A stretch of 64,000 nt of DNA from the NCBI RefSeq assembly GCF_001077815.2, contig NZ_CP011310.1, forward strand, positions 2,108,001 to 2,172,000, written 5' to 3'. Source of the DNA: Aurantiacibacter atlanticus (GTDB taxonomy: Bacteria > Pseudomonadota > Alphaproteobacteria > Sphingomonadales > Sphingomonadaceae). Numbering within the stretch: position 1 is the stretch's first letter; the number at the start of each line of letters is the position of its first letter. The notes beneath the pieces were generated by a model. It was not told where the DNA came from. It searched no databases and saw only the letters and a list, made by a program, of their open reading frames with translations. This document shows, piece after piece, positions 19,124 through 28,044 of the stretch. The position numbers and the translations under genes were made by a program.

Positions 19124-19141
19124 ATCACATCAGAATGTGAT
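19124..19141. promoter_or_regulatory. Perfect palindrome (operator candidate) upstream of ribB
   Basis: ATCACAT-CAGA-ATGTGAT is an exact inverted repeat with a 4-base spacer ending 11 bases before the ribB start. A third ATGTGAT copy lies at 19103-19109. Location and symmetry fit a repressor site. The first domain of the RibB protein is itself a predicted HTH, making autoregulation a testable idea. Confidence 0.5.
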
Positions 19142-19152
19142 AACTAGGCTGA

Positions 19153-20421
19153 ATGAACGATATTACTATCAAAAAAGTGCGTGAGATCGTGTCGAAAGGC
19201 AAGATAACCCGCGCCGGACTCGCTCGTGCTGCCGGACTGCATGCAAACACCTTGCGCGATTGCACAGAGGAAAGCTGGAATCCCACCGCGGATACCTTGG
19301 GTAAACTCAATCGCTTCATGACCGAGAATGACGAAGCGCCTGTGCTCGTCGGGATTGAGGAGATCATCGAGGAAGCGCGCAACGGCCGCATGTATATTCT
19401 CGTGGATGATGAAGATCGCGAGAATGAAGGCGATCTTATCATCCCTGCACAGATGGCCACACCCAATGCCGTCAACTTCATGGCCACCCATGGCCGCGGC
19501 CTCATCTGTCTGGCGTTGACCGCTCAGCGCGGCTCGGAGCTCGGGCTTGAATTGATGAGCAGCCGAAATCGCACCAGTCATGAAACGGCCTTTACGGTCG
19601 CCATCGAAGCCCGTGAAGGCGTGACAACGGGCATAAGCGCGGCGGACCGTGCGCGAACCGTTTCGGTCGCCATCGATTCATCCAAGGGCGCGGACGATAT
19701 CGTGACACCCGGCCATGTATTCCCCTTGCTCGCACGTCCGGGCGGCGTTCTGGTGCGTGCCGGCCATACAGAGGCTGCCGTTGACATTTCGCGCCTGGCC
19801 GGGCTGAATCCCAGCGGCGTGATTTGCGAGATCATGAATGAAGACGGCACTATGGCGCGGCTGGATGATCTCATCTCATTTGGCCGCAAACATGGCCTGA
19901 AGATAGGTACGATCCGCGATCTCATCGAATATCGCATGCGTCACGATCACCTCGTGAAGCGCACCAATGAAAGCACGTTCCAGTCCGATTATGGCGGAGA
20001 CTGGCGGGTGGCATCTTATCGCAACTCGGTCGATGGCTCGATCAACTTCGTGTTGCAAAAAGGAAATGTCATCCCCGGACAACCAGTTCTGACACGGATG
20101 CATGCGATCTCGATCTTCGATGACGTGCTGGGCCGTTCCGGTGACAAGAAACGCGTATTGCAACGCTGCATGGCCGCCATTGGCGAAGAAGGTAACGGCG
20201 TGATCGTGGTGCTTGTGCCCAACAAGTCTGCCTCGCTGGAGACAGAACTCGGAGGCGCAGACAGGGACACTGGCGAATTGCGCGAATATGGCATAGGCGC
20301 GCAGATCCTTGCCGATATTGGCGTGCATGACATGATCTTGCTGACCAATTCGAACCACAATGTCGTTGGCCTGCAAGGCTATGGCATCAGCGTGGTCGAA
20401 GAACGTCCTATTCCGGAGTAA
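19153..20421 (+). CDS. ribB: 3,4-dihydroxy-2-butanone-4-phosphate synthase with N-terminal HTH and degenerate RibA-like C-domain
   Basis: 422 aa. Residues 10-58 resemble a Cro/C1-type HTH (RAGLARAAGLHANTLRDC at 20-37). Residues 64-270 are DHBP synthase, converting ribulose 5-phosphate to the four-carbon riboflavin precursor, with DDEDRENEGD at 85-94 and a THGRGLICLA motif. The C-terminal 140 residues resemble GTP cyclohydrolase II, but its zinc-binding cysteines (C-x10-C-x-C) are missing, so RibA activity is unlikely and GTP cyclohydrolase II should be encoded elsewhere. It is followed after 3 bases by ribH. Confidence 0.9.
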   Translation: MNDITIKKVREIVSKGKITRAGLARAAGLHANTLRDCTEESWNPTADTLGKLNRFMTENDEAPVLVGIEEIIEEARNGRMYILVDDEDRENEGDLIIPAQMATPNAVNFMATHGRGLICLALTAQRGSELGLELMSSRNRTSHETAFTVAIEAREGVTTGISAADRARTVSVAIDSSKGADDIVTPGHVFPLLARPGGVLVRAGHTEAAVDISRLAGLNPSGVICEIMNEDGTMARLDDLISFGRKHGLKIGTIRDLIEYRMRHDHLVKRTNESTFQSDYGGDWRVASYRNSVDGSINFVLQKGNVIPGQPVLTRMHAISIFDDVLGRSGDKKRVLQRCMAAIGEEGNGVIVVLVPNKSASLETELGGADRDTGELREYGIGAQILADIGVHDMILLTNSNHNVVGLQGYGISVVEERPIPE

Positions 20422-20424
20422 TCG

Positions 20425-20844
20425 ATGGCCAATTTCCTGATAGTCGAGGCCCGTTTTTACGGCCATCTCAATGATATGCTGATAGCAGGCGCGAAGGCCG
20501 CGCTAGAATCAGCCGGACATTCTGCCGAGGTGGTGACCGTGCCTGGCGCATTGGAAGTGCCCGGCGCAATTTCCATGGCTGCGGAAAGCGATCGTTATGA
20601 CGGTTTCGTCGCCATTGGCGTGGTAATCCGCGGAGAGACGTATCATTTCGAGATCGTCGCCGGGGAAAGCGCCCGTGCGCTTATGGCACTGACGATGGAT
20701 TCTCTTGCCATTGGCAATGGCATTCTCACCACCGAAAATGAAACGCAGGCCATCGCCCGCGCTGATCCTGCTCAAGGTGACAAGGGCGGTGAAGCTGCCA
20801 AGGCTGCAATGCGGCTACTGGAATTGCGCGACGAATTTGCTTGA
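20425..20844 (+). CDS. ribH: 6,7-dimethyl-8-ribityllumazine synthase
   Basis: 139 aa, normal length. It condenses the RibB product with the pyrimidine intermediate in the penultimate step of riboflavin synthesis. Family motifs: [11 protein letters not shown] near residue 39 and [11 protein letters not shown] (catalytic His) near 70-80. It directly follows ribB and is probably co-transcribed. About 217 bases follow in which I see no gene or clear terminator. Confidence 0.95.
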   Translation: MANFLIVEARFYGHLNDMLIAGAKAALESAGHSAEVVTVPGALEVPGAISMAAESDRYDGFVAIGVVIRGETYHFEIVAGESARALMALTMDSLAIGNGILTTENETQAIARADPAQGDKGGEAAKAAMRLLELRDEFA

Positions 20845-21061
20845 GCCACGAATGCGGGAAGCCCTATCTGGCCAAGGGCTAGACAAGGCCACATCCTGAT
20901 CTTCATCATCATTCCCAGAACTTTCACGGCTTACGTTGATCTCGGCATGCAATCACATCGCGGTTGAGCAAAATGTGAGGCTGCTGAAAATCTTGCACAT
21001 CTCAACGAGTTTCAGCCGGGACTGATTGGAACCAAGCGGCTGCTCATGCGCTCCACGGTCC

Positions 21062-21328
21062 ATGAACGACCCTCTGGAATGGATTGCCGCGATCGGCGCC
21101 GTGCTCGCCTCATCGATGATCGCTTTCGACCTGGGTCGACGCGCGACGGCGTGGGGATTTGTCCTGTTCTGCGTAGTTTCGATTACCTGGATCTATTCCG
21201 GCCTGACCGGAGGATCGATGCCCATTGCGGCGATGAATTCCATCTTGCTGCTGATTAACGGTTGGGGCGTTTACCAATATTGGTTTCACCCCAAGAACCG
21301 CCAAGGCGCAGCCGGCAAATCCGGCTGA
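21062..21328 (+). CDS. Small hypothetical membrane protein
   Basis: 88 aa with three hydrophobic segments (about 7-22, 28-48 and 54-72) and a Lys/Gly-rich tail. The motif LLLINGWGVYQYW in the last segment is reminiscent of PnuC-like small transporters, but the protein is too short for a confident assignment. The start MNDPLEW at 21062 is the first reasonable ATG. It converges on eno with 12 bases between stops. Confidence 0.6.
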   Translation: MNDPLEWIAAIGAVLASSMIAFDLGRRATAWGFVLFCVVSITWIYSGLTGGSMPIAAMNSILLLINGWGVYQYWFHPKNRQGAAGKSG

Positions 21329-21340
21329 CGCCCTCATATA

Positions 21341-22689
<1,349 letters not shown>

Positions 22690-22786
22690 AGATAACTTGA
22701 ACGATGGTGTGTTATAACCACAATACATCAAGGCGAAGACAATTCTGCAGAGGATTAATCCTCTGCCAAATGGAAGGGTAAACATC

Positions 22787-23362
22787 ATGGCTGCCAAGAA
22801 GCCTTCGACAACAAACAAGACCACGCAACCCGCTGAAGCGACCGTTGCTGCGACTGATAATGCTACTGAAACCGTGGATATGACAGGCGGCGACACGACT
22901 TCTGCCGATACATCGCCGCGTACTGCCGAAGCGAAATCTCGTTTCAACGCTGCTATTGCAGAAGCCAAAGCCGGTGCAGCCGCGCTGGGTGATGAAGCCA
23001 AGGTTCGCGCCGGGCAATACCGTGACGAAGCGAAGCATAAGAGAGAGGACTGGTCTGGCGAAGCCCGCAACAAGGCCGGCGAACTCGCTGTTGAAGGCAA
23101 GCATAAGGCAAGCGAAGCGCTTTCTGGCCTGTCCCGCATGATCGATGAAAATGCACCGACGCTGGATGAAAAGCTTGGCGCAAAATATGGTGATTATGCA
23201 CGCAACGCTTCCCGCAATCTGCAGGAAAACGCTCGTATCCTTGATGAAAAGAGTCTGGATGAATTGGCTGACGGATCGCGCGAAGCAATCCGCAAGAGCC
23301 CAGCGACTGCAGTTGGCATCGCGGCGCTTGTCGGGTTCATGTTCGCCCGCCTGTTCCGCTAA
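22787..23362 (+). CDS. DUF883/ElaB-like membrane-anchored stress protein
   Basis: 191 aa. A Thr/Ala-rich disordered N-terminus is followed by a long charged amphipathic helical region rich in EAK repeats (residues 50-150), then a C-terminal membrane anchor (PATAVGIAALVGFMFARLFR). This plan resembles ElaB/YqjD-type ribosome-binding tail-anchored proteins. First gene behind an EcfG-type promoter, about 98 bases upstream of ATG, so probably part of the general stress response. Confidence 0.7.
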   Translation: MAAKKPSTTNKTTQPAEATVAATDNATETVDMTGGDTTSADTSPRTAEAKSRFNAAIAEAKAGAAALGDEAKVRAGQYRDEAKHKREDWSGEARNKAGELAVEGKHKASEALSGLSRMIDENAPTLDEKLGAKYGDYARNASRNLQENARILDEKSLDELADGSREAIRKSPATAVGIAALVGFMFARLFR

Positions 23363-23368
23363 GACACA

Positions 23369-23866
23369 GTGGCAGTGCAAGAGGACGATAGCGTTGTCCG
23401 CCCTCCTGATGGCGGAACGATGCGCCTTCCTGAACCACCCGTTGATACGCAAGCCCCGGTAGATCCTGTAGAGGGCCTCCGGGGCGCCGCACCCGAAGAT
23501 GCCGATAGAGCCGCAAAACGCTCTCTTTTCGACGATTTCGAGGCATTGTTTGATGACGCGCGGACCTATGTGGATGCGGAACTCAGCTATCAGAAAAGTC
23601 GAGCTGGTTTTGTTGCAGACCGCTTGAAGAAGGCTGTCGCCTTCGGGCTTGTCGGAGCATATTTTGGCGTACTGGCGACCGTTGCGCTTGCTGTCGGCCT
23701 TATCATCGCATTGACCCCCCTGATTACTGCCTGGGGTGCAACGGCGCTGGTTGTAATCGCGCTGTTGCTGATCGCCTTTCTCCTTATCCGCCGTGCGCGT
23801 CAGGCGTGGAACGAATTATCCGGCGCAATGAACTCTACTGAAGATGAGCCGGCCCAGAATGACTGA
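23369..23866 (+). CDS. Phage holin-like (holin-X/DUF1469 type) membrane protein
   Basis: 165 aa from GTG 23369; ATG 23420 is an alternative start, as the first 17 residues are weakly supported. Two hydrophobic segments (about residues 92-118 and 122-145) and a basic end (LIRRARQAW) match the holin-X family, which in chromosomes is usually not phage-derived. It lies 6 bases after the previous gene and overlaps the next by 8 bases. Confidence 0.7.
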   Translation: MAVQEDDSVVRPPDGGTMRLPEPPVDTQAPVDPVEGLRGAAPEDADRAAKRSLFDDFEALFDDARTYVDAELSYQKSRAGFVADRLKKAVAFGLVGAYFGVLATVALAVGLIIALTPLITAWGATALVVIALLLIAFLLIRRARQAWNELSGAMNSTEDEPAQND

Positions 23867-24170
23867 TCGAAAAACACTTTTGCTCCAGGATCGCGCCCTG
23901 CGCGATGCGGCAAAGGGCCTGGTGAAGGCCGACTTGCGCAATATGCGCTCTGACGTCCAAGAACAGGGCGTCGCATCCCGCACGATGACGCGTCTTCGTG
24001 AAGGTGCCGAAGGTGCTGGCGACGATGCCCTGAATTTTGCGCGCGCGAACCCTGCCCAAGTCGGCTCCGTGATAGTCATCGGCATTGCTGCATTTGGTGG
24101 TTTCATCTTTCGGGATCGTCTTGCGGAAGGGATCGTCTCGCTGTTCAATCTGGAGCGCGAGGAAAATTAA
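23859..24170 (+). CDS. Small hypothetical membrane protein
   Basis: 103 aa from ATG 23859, overlapping the previous stop (ATGACTGA). An amphipathic N-terminal 65 residues is followed by one transmembrane segment (VGSVIVIGIAAFGGFIF) and a charged tail. No family is recognised. Position and overlap place it in the same stress-promoter operon as the two genes before it. Confidence 0.65.
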   Translation: MTDRKTLLLQDRALRDAAKGLVKADLRNMRSDVQEQGVASRTMTRLREGAEGAGDDALNFARANPAQVGSVIVIGIAAFGGFIFRDRLAEGIVSLFNLEREEN

Positions 24171-24191
24171 ATTCCAGATACAGAAACTATC

Positions 24192-24217
24192 GGAACAACA
24201 GACCGCTCCGAGCCGTA
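24192..24217 (+). promoter_or_regulatory. EcfG-type promoter, second copy
   Basis: GGAAC (24192-24196), a 17-base spacer, then CGTA (24214-24217), differing from GGAAC-N16/17-CGTT at one position. It lies 35 bases before the ATG at 24252. Confidence 0.5.
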
Positions 24218-24251
24218 TTAAAACTGACACACAATCTGCCGGAGACTCCCG

Positions 24252-24740
24252 ATGAACGACATGAAACGCGAAGATATCAAAAACCGAGTTGAGGCCGCAC
24301 AGGCCCGCGAGGAAGCCAAGACACCTACGCTAACCGAACGCGCAACCGAAACCGCGTCAGATGCGGCTGATGGTTTCACAACTTTCGTCAAAGAGCACCC
24401 ATTTGCCGCCGCTGCAGGCGGTGTAGCACTTGGTGTTCTGGTAGCCGGCCTGTTCCGGGGGCCTCGACAGGCTGCCGCACGAGGCGGGGCAAAGGCCGTG
24501 GGCCTTGCCGCGGTCGGCGCCGAAATCGCCAGCGGCTTTGCCTCCCATTTGCTTGACGATGCATCGGACATGGGCCGTGAAGGCGCTCGCCGTGCAAATG
24601 ACCTTACTGACCGTACTGGAGACAAGGCGCGTTCATTTGGTCGTTCCGCAAGCCACAAGGCTGGCGACGTCGCTGACGCAGCACGCATTGCGCGCCGTGA
24701 AACGGGCAAGGCGATAGCTCGGGCCATATCCCGCCGTTAA
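24252..24740 (+). CDS. DUF883-like membrane-associated protein
   Basis: 162 aa. A charged N-terminal helix (about 1-45) is followed by an Ala/Gly/Val-rich membrane segment (AAAAGGVALGVLVAGLFRGP near 54-75) and a basic Ala-rich helical tail. The architecture is related to the gene at 22787 but with a central anchor. It has its own EcfG-like promoter and a strong downstream hairpin. GGAG lies 7 bases before the ATG. Confidence 0.7.
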   Translation: MNDMKREDIKNRVEAAQAREEAKTPTLTERATETASDAADGFTTFVKEHPFAAAAGGVALGVLVAGLFRGPRQAAARGGAKAVGLAAVGAEIASGFASHLLDDASDMGREGARRANDLTDRTGDKARSFGRSASHKAGDVADAARIARRETGKAIARAISRR

Positions 24741-24771
24741 GCTGACTCAGCCCGCATATTTACATTAGCAC

Positions 24772-24808
24772 TTGCGCGCCCTGCTGGATTTCCTAACAGG
24801 GCGCGCAA
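24772..24808. terminator. Strong hairpin, probable terminator after the stress cluster
   Basis: TTGCGCGCCCTG and CAGGGCGCGCAA form a perfect 12-bp stem with a 13-base loop. A long T run is missing, so termination is probable but not certain. Confidence 0.55.
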
Positions 24809-24834
24809 TTGTATCTGCAGCAGGGAATTGAGCC

Positions 24835-25068
24835 ATGTCCGACGATCAGCAACTTCTTCACCTCGTGATAGGCGGCCGGGTCAACGATCCCCGCAGTGTC
24901 GACTTCAAGGATTTGAAGGACATACATGTCGTGGGGTTCTTCCCCAACTATGCAGAGGCGGAGGAAGCATGGCGCGGATGGGCGCAGCGCACTGTTGATG
25001 ATGCAGAAATGAAATACGTGATCGTCCATCTGCATAAATTGCTGGAGCCGGAACTTCCCGGAATATAG
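24835..25068 (+). CDS. DUF4170 domain protein
   Basis: 77 aa. It matches the pattern of the small alphaproteobacterial DUF4170 family: an N-terminal strand LLHLVIGGRV, then VVGFFPNYAEAEEAWRG and a C-terminal YVIVHLHKLLEPE. Function unknown. A GGGAATTGAG sequence lies upstream of ATG 24835. The following 280 bases hold no gene I can support until the interrupted gene starting at 25349. Confidence 0.8.
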   Translation: MSDDQQLLHLVIGGRVNDPRSVDFKDLKDIHVVGFFPNYAEAEEAWRGWAQRTVDDAEMKYVIVHLHKLLEPELPGI

Positions 25069-25422
25069 CCGTACAGACAGAACGCACGCATTGAAAAGCG
25101 GTGCGTCTGGACTGGTATGACGAGAGCCTTGATAAGGAAAATGCCGACCATGTGATCGGCTCTTCTTTCTGCAATGGCCGTAACTGACGCAGGCACTGGC
25201 GCATGCGCCTACCTAAAAATCTCGGTTTCCGGCTCCTTGGCAAGCACGTTTATGGGGCACTAGCTCTCCCAATTTACCTTCGGTTTACCAATAACTTCTA
25301 CGGACTGGTCATCATGAATGGCGCCCCTTCGGGGACCGGAGAACAACATTGTCAGAAGAAAGATCGGCAATCCTGACGGACTTTCCCGGTGCCTGGATTC
25401 TGTACTGGCTGCTGATCCCAAA

Positions 25423-25435
25423 TGACGTGACCCCC
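25423..25435 (+). repeat. Left terminal inverted repeat of the IS3-family element
   Basis: Thirteen bases identical to the reverse complement of 28032-28044, beginning TGA as IS3 ends do. Directly preceded by the CAAA target duplication. Confidence 0.88.
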
Positions 25436-25488
25436 TGATTTTCCTCCAAGTTGGATTAGAGTCCGGCCCTGACAGAAGGACGGACGAG

Positions 25489-25755
25489 ATGAAGAGAACG
25501 AGGTTTTCAGAAGAGCAGATCATTGGCGTGCTGAAGGAAGCGGAGGCGGGAGCCAAGACCGCTGACCTTGCCCGTCGGCACGGTGTATCTGAAGCGACGA
25601 TCTACAACTGGAAGTCGAAGTATGGCGGGATGGAAGTGTCCGATGCCCGGCGGCTGAAGGAGCTGGAGAGCGAGAACGCGAAGCTGAAGCGTTTGCTGGC
25701 CGATGCGATGCTGGACAAGGCGGCGTTGAAGGATCTTCTGGCAAAAAATGTATGA
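25489..25755 (+). CDS. IS3-family transposase OrfA (last codons altered by insertion)
   Basis: 88 aa as it now reads. HTH of the Tnp_1 type (FSEEQIIGVLKEAEAG, then ADLARRHGVSEATIYNWKSKYGG) and a C-terminal leucine-zipper-like coiled coil (ELESENAKLKRLLADAMLDK). Codons after 25748 come from the inserted IS110-type element. Before that insertion the sequence read A AAA AAG, the usual slippery heptamer, ending OrfA with Lys-Lys-Phe-stop. Confidence 0.88.
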   Translation: MKRTRFSEEQIIGVLKEAEAGAKTADLARRHGVSEATIYNWKSKYGGMEVSDARRLKELESENAKLKRLLADAMLDKAALKDLLAKNV

Positions 25756-25767
25756 CCCGCCCTGTCC
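25752..25767 (+). repeat. Subterminal inverted repeat of the IS1111-type element (tnp 3' side)
   Basis: ATGACCCGCCCTGTCC, exact inverted match to 27078-27093. Confidence 0.85.
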
Positions 25768-25987
25768 ATGCAAGGGTCGATTGGTGTTGACGGTGCCAGT
25801 CTGCACAAATGTATCCGGCCTCTCGCGAGTGGGCCGCTGTTGCGGCCAGGCCTTGATGAGATCCGCGCGCCTCGTTCCCAGATAAATGCTTCGGGCTTTC
25901 TGCCCGCTTTTTTGACGGGGCTTACGATGCGCTGGTCCACTGTCTCGTCATCACTCTTACGAACCTCGCAGTTGGTGGCGGCGCCGT
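25768..25987 (-). ncRNA. Possible seekRNA/bridge RNA region of the IS1111-type element
   Basis: About 220 noncoding bases lie between the transposase stop and the subterminal repeat. In IS1111-type members the target-guiding RNA is encoded downstream of the transposase, so this is where it should be. The region has several GC-rich inverted segments, but I did not derive a defined fold. Boundaries are not determinable by eye. Confidence 0.35.
25892..25913 (+). terminator. Rho-independent terminator-like hairpin inside the IS1111-type element
   Basis: CGGGC-TTTCT-GCCCG followed by CTTTTTT on the plus strand. It would stop transcription arriving from orfA of the host IS before it runs antisense through the inner transposase. 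Confidence 0.5.
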
Positions 25988-27040
25988 TCAGCCGAACGCT
26001 GGAACGCGCCGCTCGTAGGTGGCGCCCGGCTTGGTCAGAATCACCCAGACAACGCGAGCGATCTTGGCAGCCAGGGCGACCGTGACCTTGTTCTTGTGCA
26101 TCCTGCTCTCAAGCCCGTCGAGCCATGGGCCCAAGCGGTCCCTGCTTCTATCGAGATGTGTAACACAGGATCGAGCACCATGGACGATCATCCTTCGCAG
26201 GTATTTATTGCCGCGCTTGCTGATGCCAAGCAGCTTAGTCTTCCCGCCGGTCGAGTGTTCGCGCGGCACTAGACCGAGCCAGGCAGCGAGATCACGTGCC
26301 CTGCGGAACTGACGTCCCGACCCTGCCGCCGCCAGCAGAGCGGTCGAGGCCAGCGGTCCGATGCCCGGCACAGTCATCAGGCGCCGTGCGGTATCGCTGC
26401 GCGCGGCGATGGCTTCGATCTCGTGGTTCATGGCTGTGATGCGCTGTTCGAGTTCCATCATCTCGCCGTGAACCTCCGTCAGGATCCGGCGCATCGAAGG
26501 GGTGAGCTCGTTGGTCTCATCCGCAAGCACGCGCGGTATCTCGGCCTTGAACTTGCCTGCGCCCTGATGGATCGCGATACCATACTCGAGACAGAAGGCG
26601 CGCATCTGGCTGATCAGCCTCGTTCGATGGGCGATCATCCGGTCTCGCACCCGGTGGAGTGCTTGCAGGTCGATCTGCTCCGGTGTCCTTATCTCTACGA
26701 AGCGCATCGTCGGCCTAGTGACGGCTTCCGCAATGGCTTCCGCGTCGATGATGTCGTTCTTGTTCGACTTTACGAAGGGCTTCACGAATTGTGCCGGCAC
26801 GATCCTAACTGTGTGCCCCATCCCTAGCAGCTTGCGCGCCAGCCACTGCGAACCGGGGCATGCTTCCATCCCGACCAGAACCGGCGACGCGCGTTCGAAA
26901 AACTGCAGCAACGTCTCCCGCCTGAATGTCGCCTTCTGGATCGGTGCATGGGCCGCATCGAGGCCGACAACGTGAAAGACTGTTTTGCCAATGTCGATGC
27001 CGAAGACGGCTGCATCTCTTGGTTGGTTGCGTATGCTCAT
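25988..27040 (-). CDS. IS110-family transposase (DEDD N-domain, Transposase_20 C-domain)
   Basis: 350 aa, intact. The N-terminal RuvC-like DEDD domain begins [16 protein letters not shown], with [11 protein letters not shown] and [12 protein letters not shown] as further acidic motifs. The C-terminal Transposase_20 region has [18 protein letters not shown] and [26 protein letters not shown] with the expected catalytic serine region. The start at 27040 follows a perfect GGAGG. An upstream ATG at 27073 falls in the repeat and is unlikely. The element looks competent to move. Confidence 0.92.
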   Translation of the reverse strand: MSIRNQPRDAAVFGIDIGKTVFHVVGLDAAHAPIQKATFRRETLLQFFERASPVLVGMEACPGSQWLARKLLGMGHTVRIVPAQFVKPFVKSNKNDIIDAEAIAEAVTRPTMRFVEIRTPEQIDLQALHRVRDRMIAHRTRLISQMRAFCLEYGIAIHQGAGKFKAEIPRVLADETNELTPSMRRILTEVHGEMMELEQRITAMNHEIEAIAARSDTARRLMTVPGIGPLASTALLAAAGSGRQFRRARDLAAWLGLVPREHSTGGKTKLLGISKRGNKYLRRMIVHGARSCVTHLDRSRDRLGPWLDGLESRMHKNKVTVALAAKIARVVWVILTKPGATYERRVPAFG

Positions 27041-27077
27041 AATTACCTCCTTCTCAGTCCGCCGAATGTGCATGGAA

Positions 27078-27093
27078 GGACAGGGCGGGTCAT
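27078..27093 (-). repeat. Subterminal inverted repeat of the IS1111-type element (tnp 5' side)
   Basis: Exact inverted partner of 25752-25767, located upstream of the transposase start. Confidence 0.85.
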
Positions 27094-27103
27094 CCCATTA
27101 GTT

Positions 27104-28012
27104 TTGACGCCCGCCGCGCAGCGGGAAGCTGTTGCTCATCTCCAGGCGTGCCATGGGATGAGCGAGCGGCGGGCGTGCCGTGTCATCGATGCTGATCGCA
27201 AGAGCGTGCGTTACCGTTCCACCCGGGACGATGACGTCGATCTGCGTGAGAAGCTGCGCGAGCTGGCCAACCAGCGTCGCCGGTTCGGCTATCGCCGTCT
27301 GCATATCCTGCTGCGCCGGGAGGGGATCATGATCAACCGCAAGAAGACCCAGAGGCTCTACCGTGAGGAAGGCTTGGCGGTCAGGCGACGACGTAGCCGC
27401 AGGCGTGCTGTTGGCACAAGGGCACCTGCTCCGGTTCTGGCGCTGCCGAACCAGCGCTGGAGCCTGGACTTTGTTCACGACCAGATGGCTTCGGGAAGAC
27501 GGTTCCGGGTGCTCAACGTGGTCGATGACGTGACCCGGGAGTGCCTGGCAGCGGTGCCGGACACCTCGATCTCTGGTCGCCGTGTCGTTCGCGAGCTGAC
27601 CGCACTGATCGAACAGCGCGGCAAGCCAGGCATGATCGTCAGCGACAATGGCACCGAGCTCACCAGCAACGCTGTGCTGGCATGGTGCGGCGAGGTCGGC
27701 GTGGAGTGGCATTACATCGCGCCCGGAAGGCCGATGCAGAATGGCTATGTCGAGAGCTTCAATGGCCGGATGCGGGACGAACTGCTCAACGAGACGCTGT
27801 TCTTGAGTATGGCCCATGCCCGTGTCGAGATCGCGGCCTGGGTCGAAGACTACAATCGGGAGCGACCACACTCGTCTCTCGGTTACGCAACACCGGCGGC
27901 GTTCGCCGCTGAACTGGATAAGCAATGGCCTGCTTCGCTACGCCCTACGGGCTCCGCTACGCAGCCCATTGCTTCAACCGCGCTGATGCGCAAAACAACC
28001 GCCCGGCTCTAA
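27104..28012 (+). CDS. IS3-family transposase OrfB (integrase domain), separated from OrfA
   Basis: About 302 aa from the TTG region where OrfB sequence begins ([14 protein letters not shown]). Contains the HTH_21 region ([17 protein letters not shown]) and the rve DDE domain: Asp in LDFVHD, Asp in [11 protein letters not shown], and Glu in [10 protein letters not shown]. Normally made as an OrfAB frameshift fusion. The inner IS now separates the halves and removes the slippery site, so this copy should be unable to make its transposase. The frame stays open upstream into IS110 DNA, but that part is not OrfB. Confidence 0.85.
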   Translation: MTPAAQREAVAHLQACHGMSERRACRVIDADRKSVRYRSTRDDDVDLREKLRELANQRRRFGYRRLHILLRREGIMINRKKTQRLYREEGLAVRRRRSRRRAVGTRAPAPVLALPNQRWSLDFVHDQMASGRRFRVLNVVDDVTRECLAAVPDTSISGRRVVRELTALIEQRGKPGMIVSDNGTELTSNAVLAWCGEVGVEWHYIAPGRPMQNGYVESFNGRMRDELLNETLFLSMAHARVEIAAWVEDYNRERPHSSLGYATPAAFAAELDKQWPASLRPTGSATQPIASTALMRKTTARL

Positions 28013-28031
28013 TCCCAGCTGGGGGAAAGCT

Positions 28032-28044
28032 GGGGGTCACGTCA
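28032..28044 (-). repeat. Right terminal inverted repeat of the IS3-family element
   Basis: Exact inverted partner of 25423-25435, followed by the second CAAA copy. Confidence 0.88.

Larger units (their letters stand above)
25749..27100 (-). mobile_element. IS110-family element, IS1111-type, nested in the IS3 element
   Basis: Transposase of the IS110 family, with 16-bp perfect subterminal inverted repeats at 25752-25767 and 27078-27093. Taking 3 and 7 bases outside these repeats gives a 1,352-bp element. Removing exactly that piece restores an AAAAAAG heptamer and joins orfA and orfB in the expected -1 frame. No target duplication is visible, as expected for the family. The boundary could shift by one base. 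Confidence 0.82.
25423..28044 (+). mobile_element. IS3-family element (IS407-like), interrupted by another IS
   Basis: Left end TGACGTGACCCCC (25423-25435) is matched exactly by the inverted copy at 28032-28044. A direct repeat CAAA flanks it (25419-25422 and 28045-28048), the 4-bp duplication usual for IS407-like members. It carries orfA and orfB of an IS3 transposase. Without the inner IS it is about 1,270 bp, the normal size for the group. Confidence 0.9.

Noticed and set aside
21027..21051. GGAAC-N16-CGCT upstream of the small gene at 21062
   Set aside because: The -10 has a mismatch at a key position and it would leave only about 5 bases of leader; not convincing as an EcfG promoter.
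26948..27103. Upstream extension of the IS3 orfB reading frame
   Set aside because: The frame is open into the IS110-type element, but those residues are antisense to its transposase and not OrfB-like; the true OrfB sequence starts around 27101-27104.
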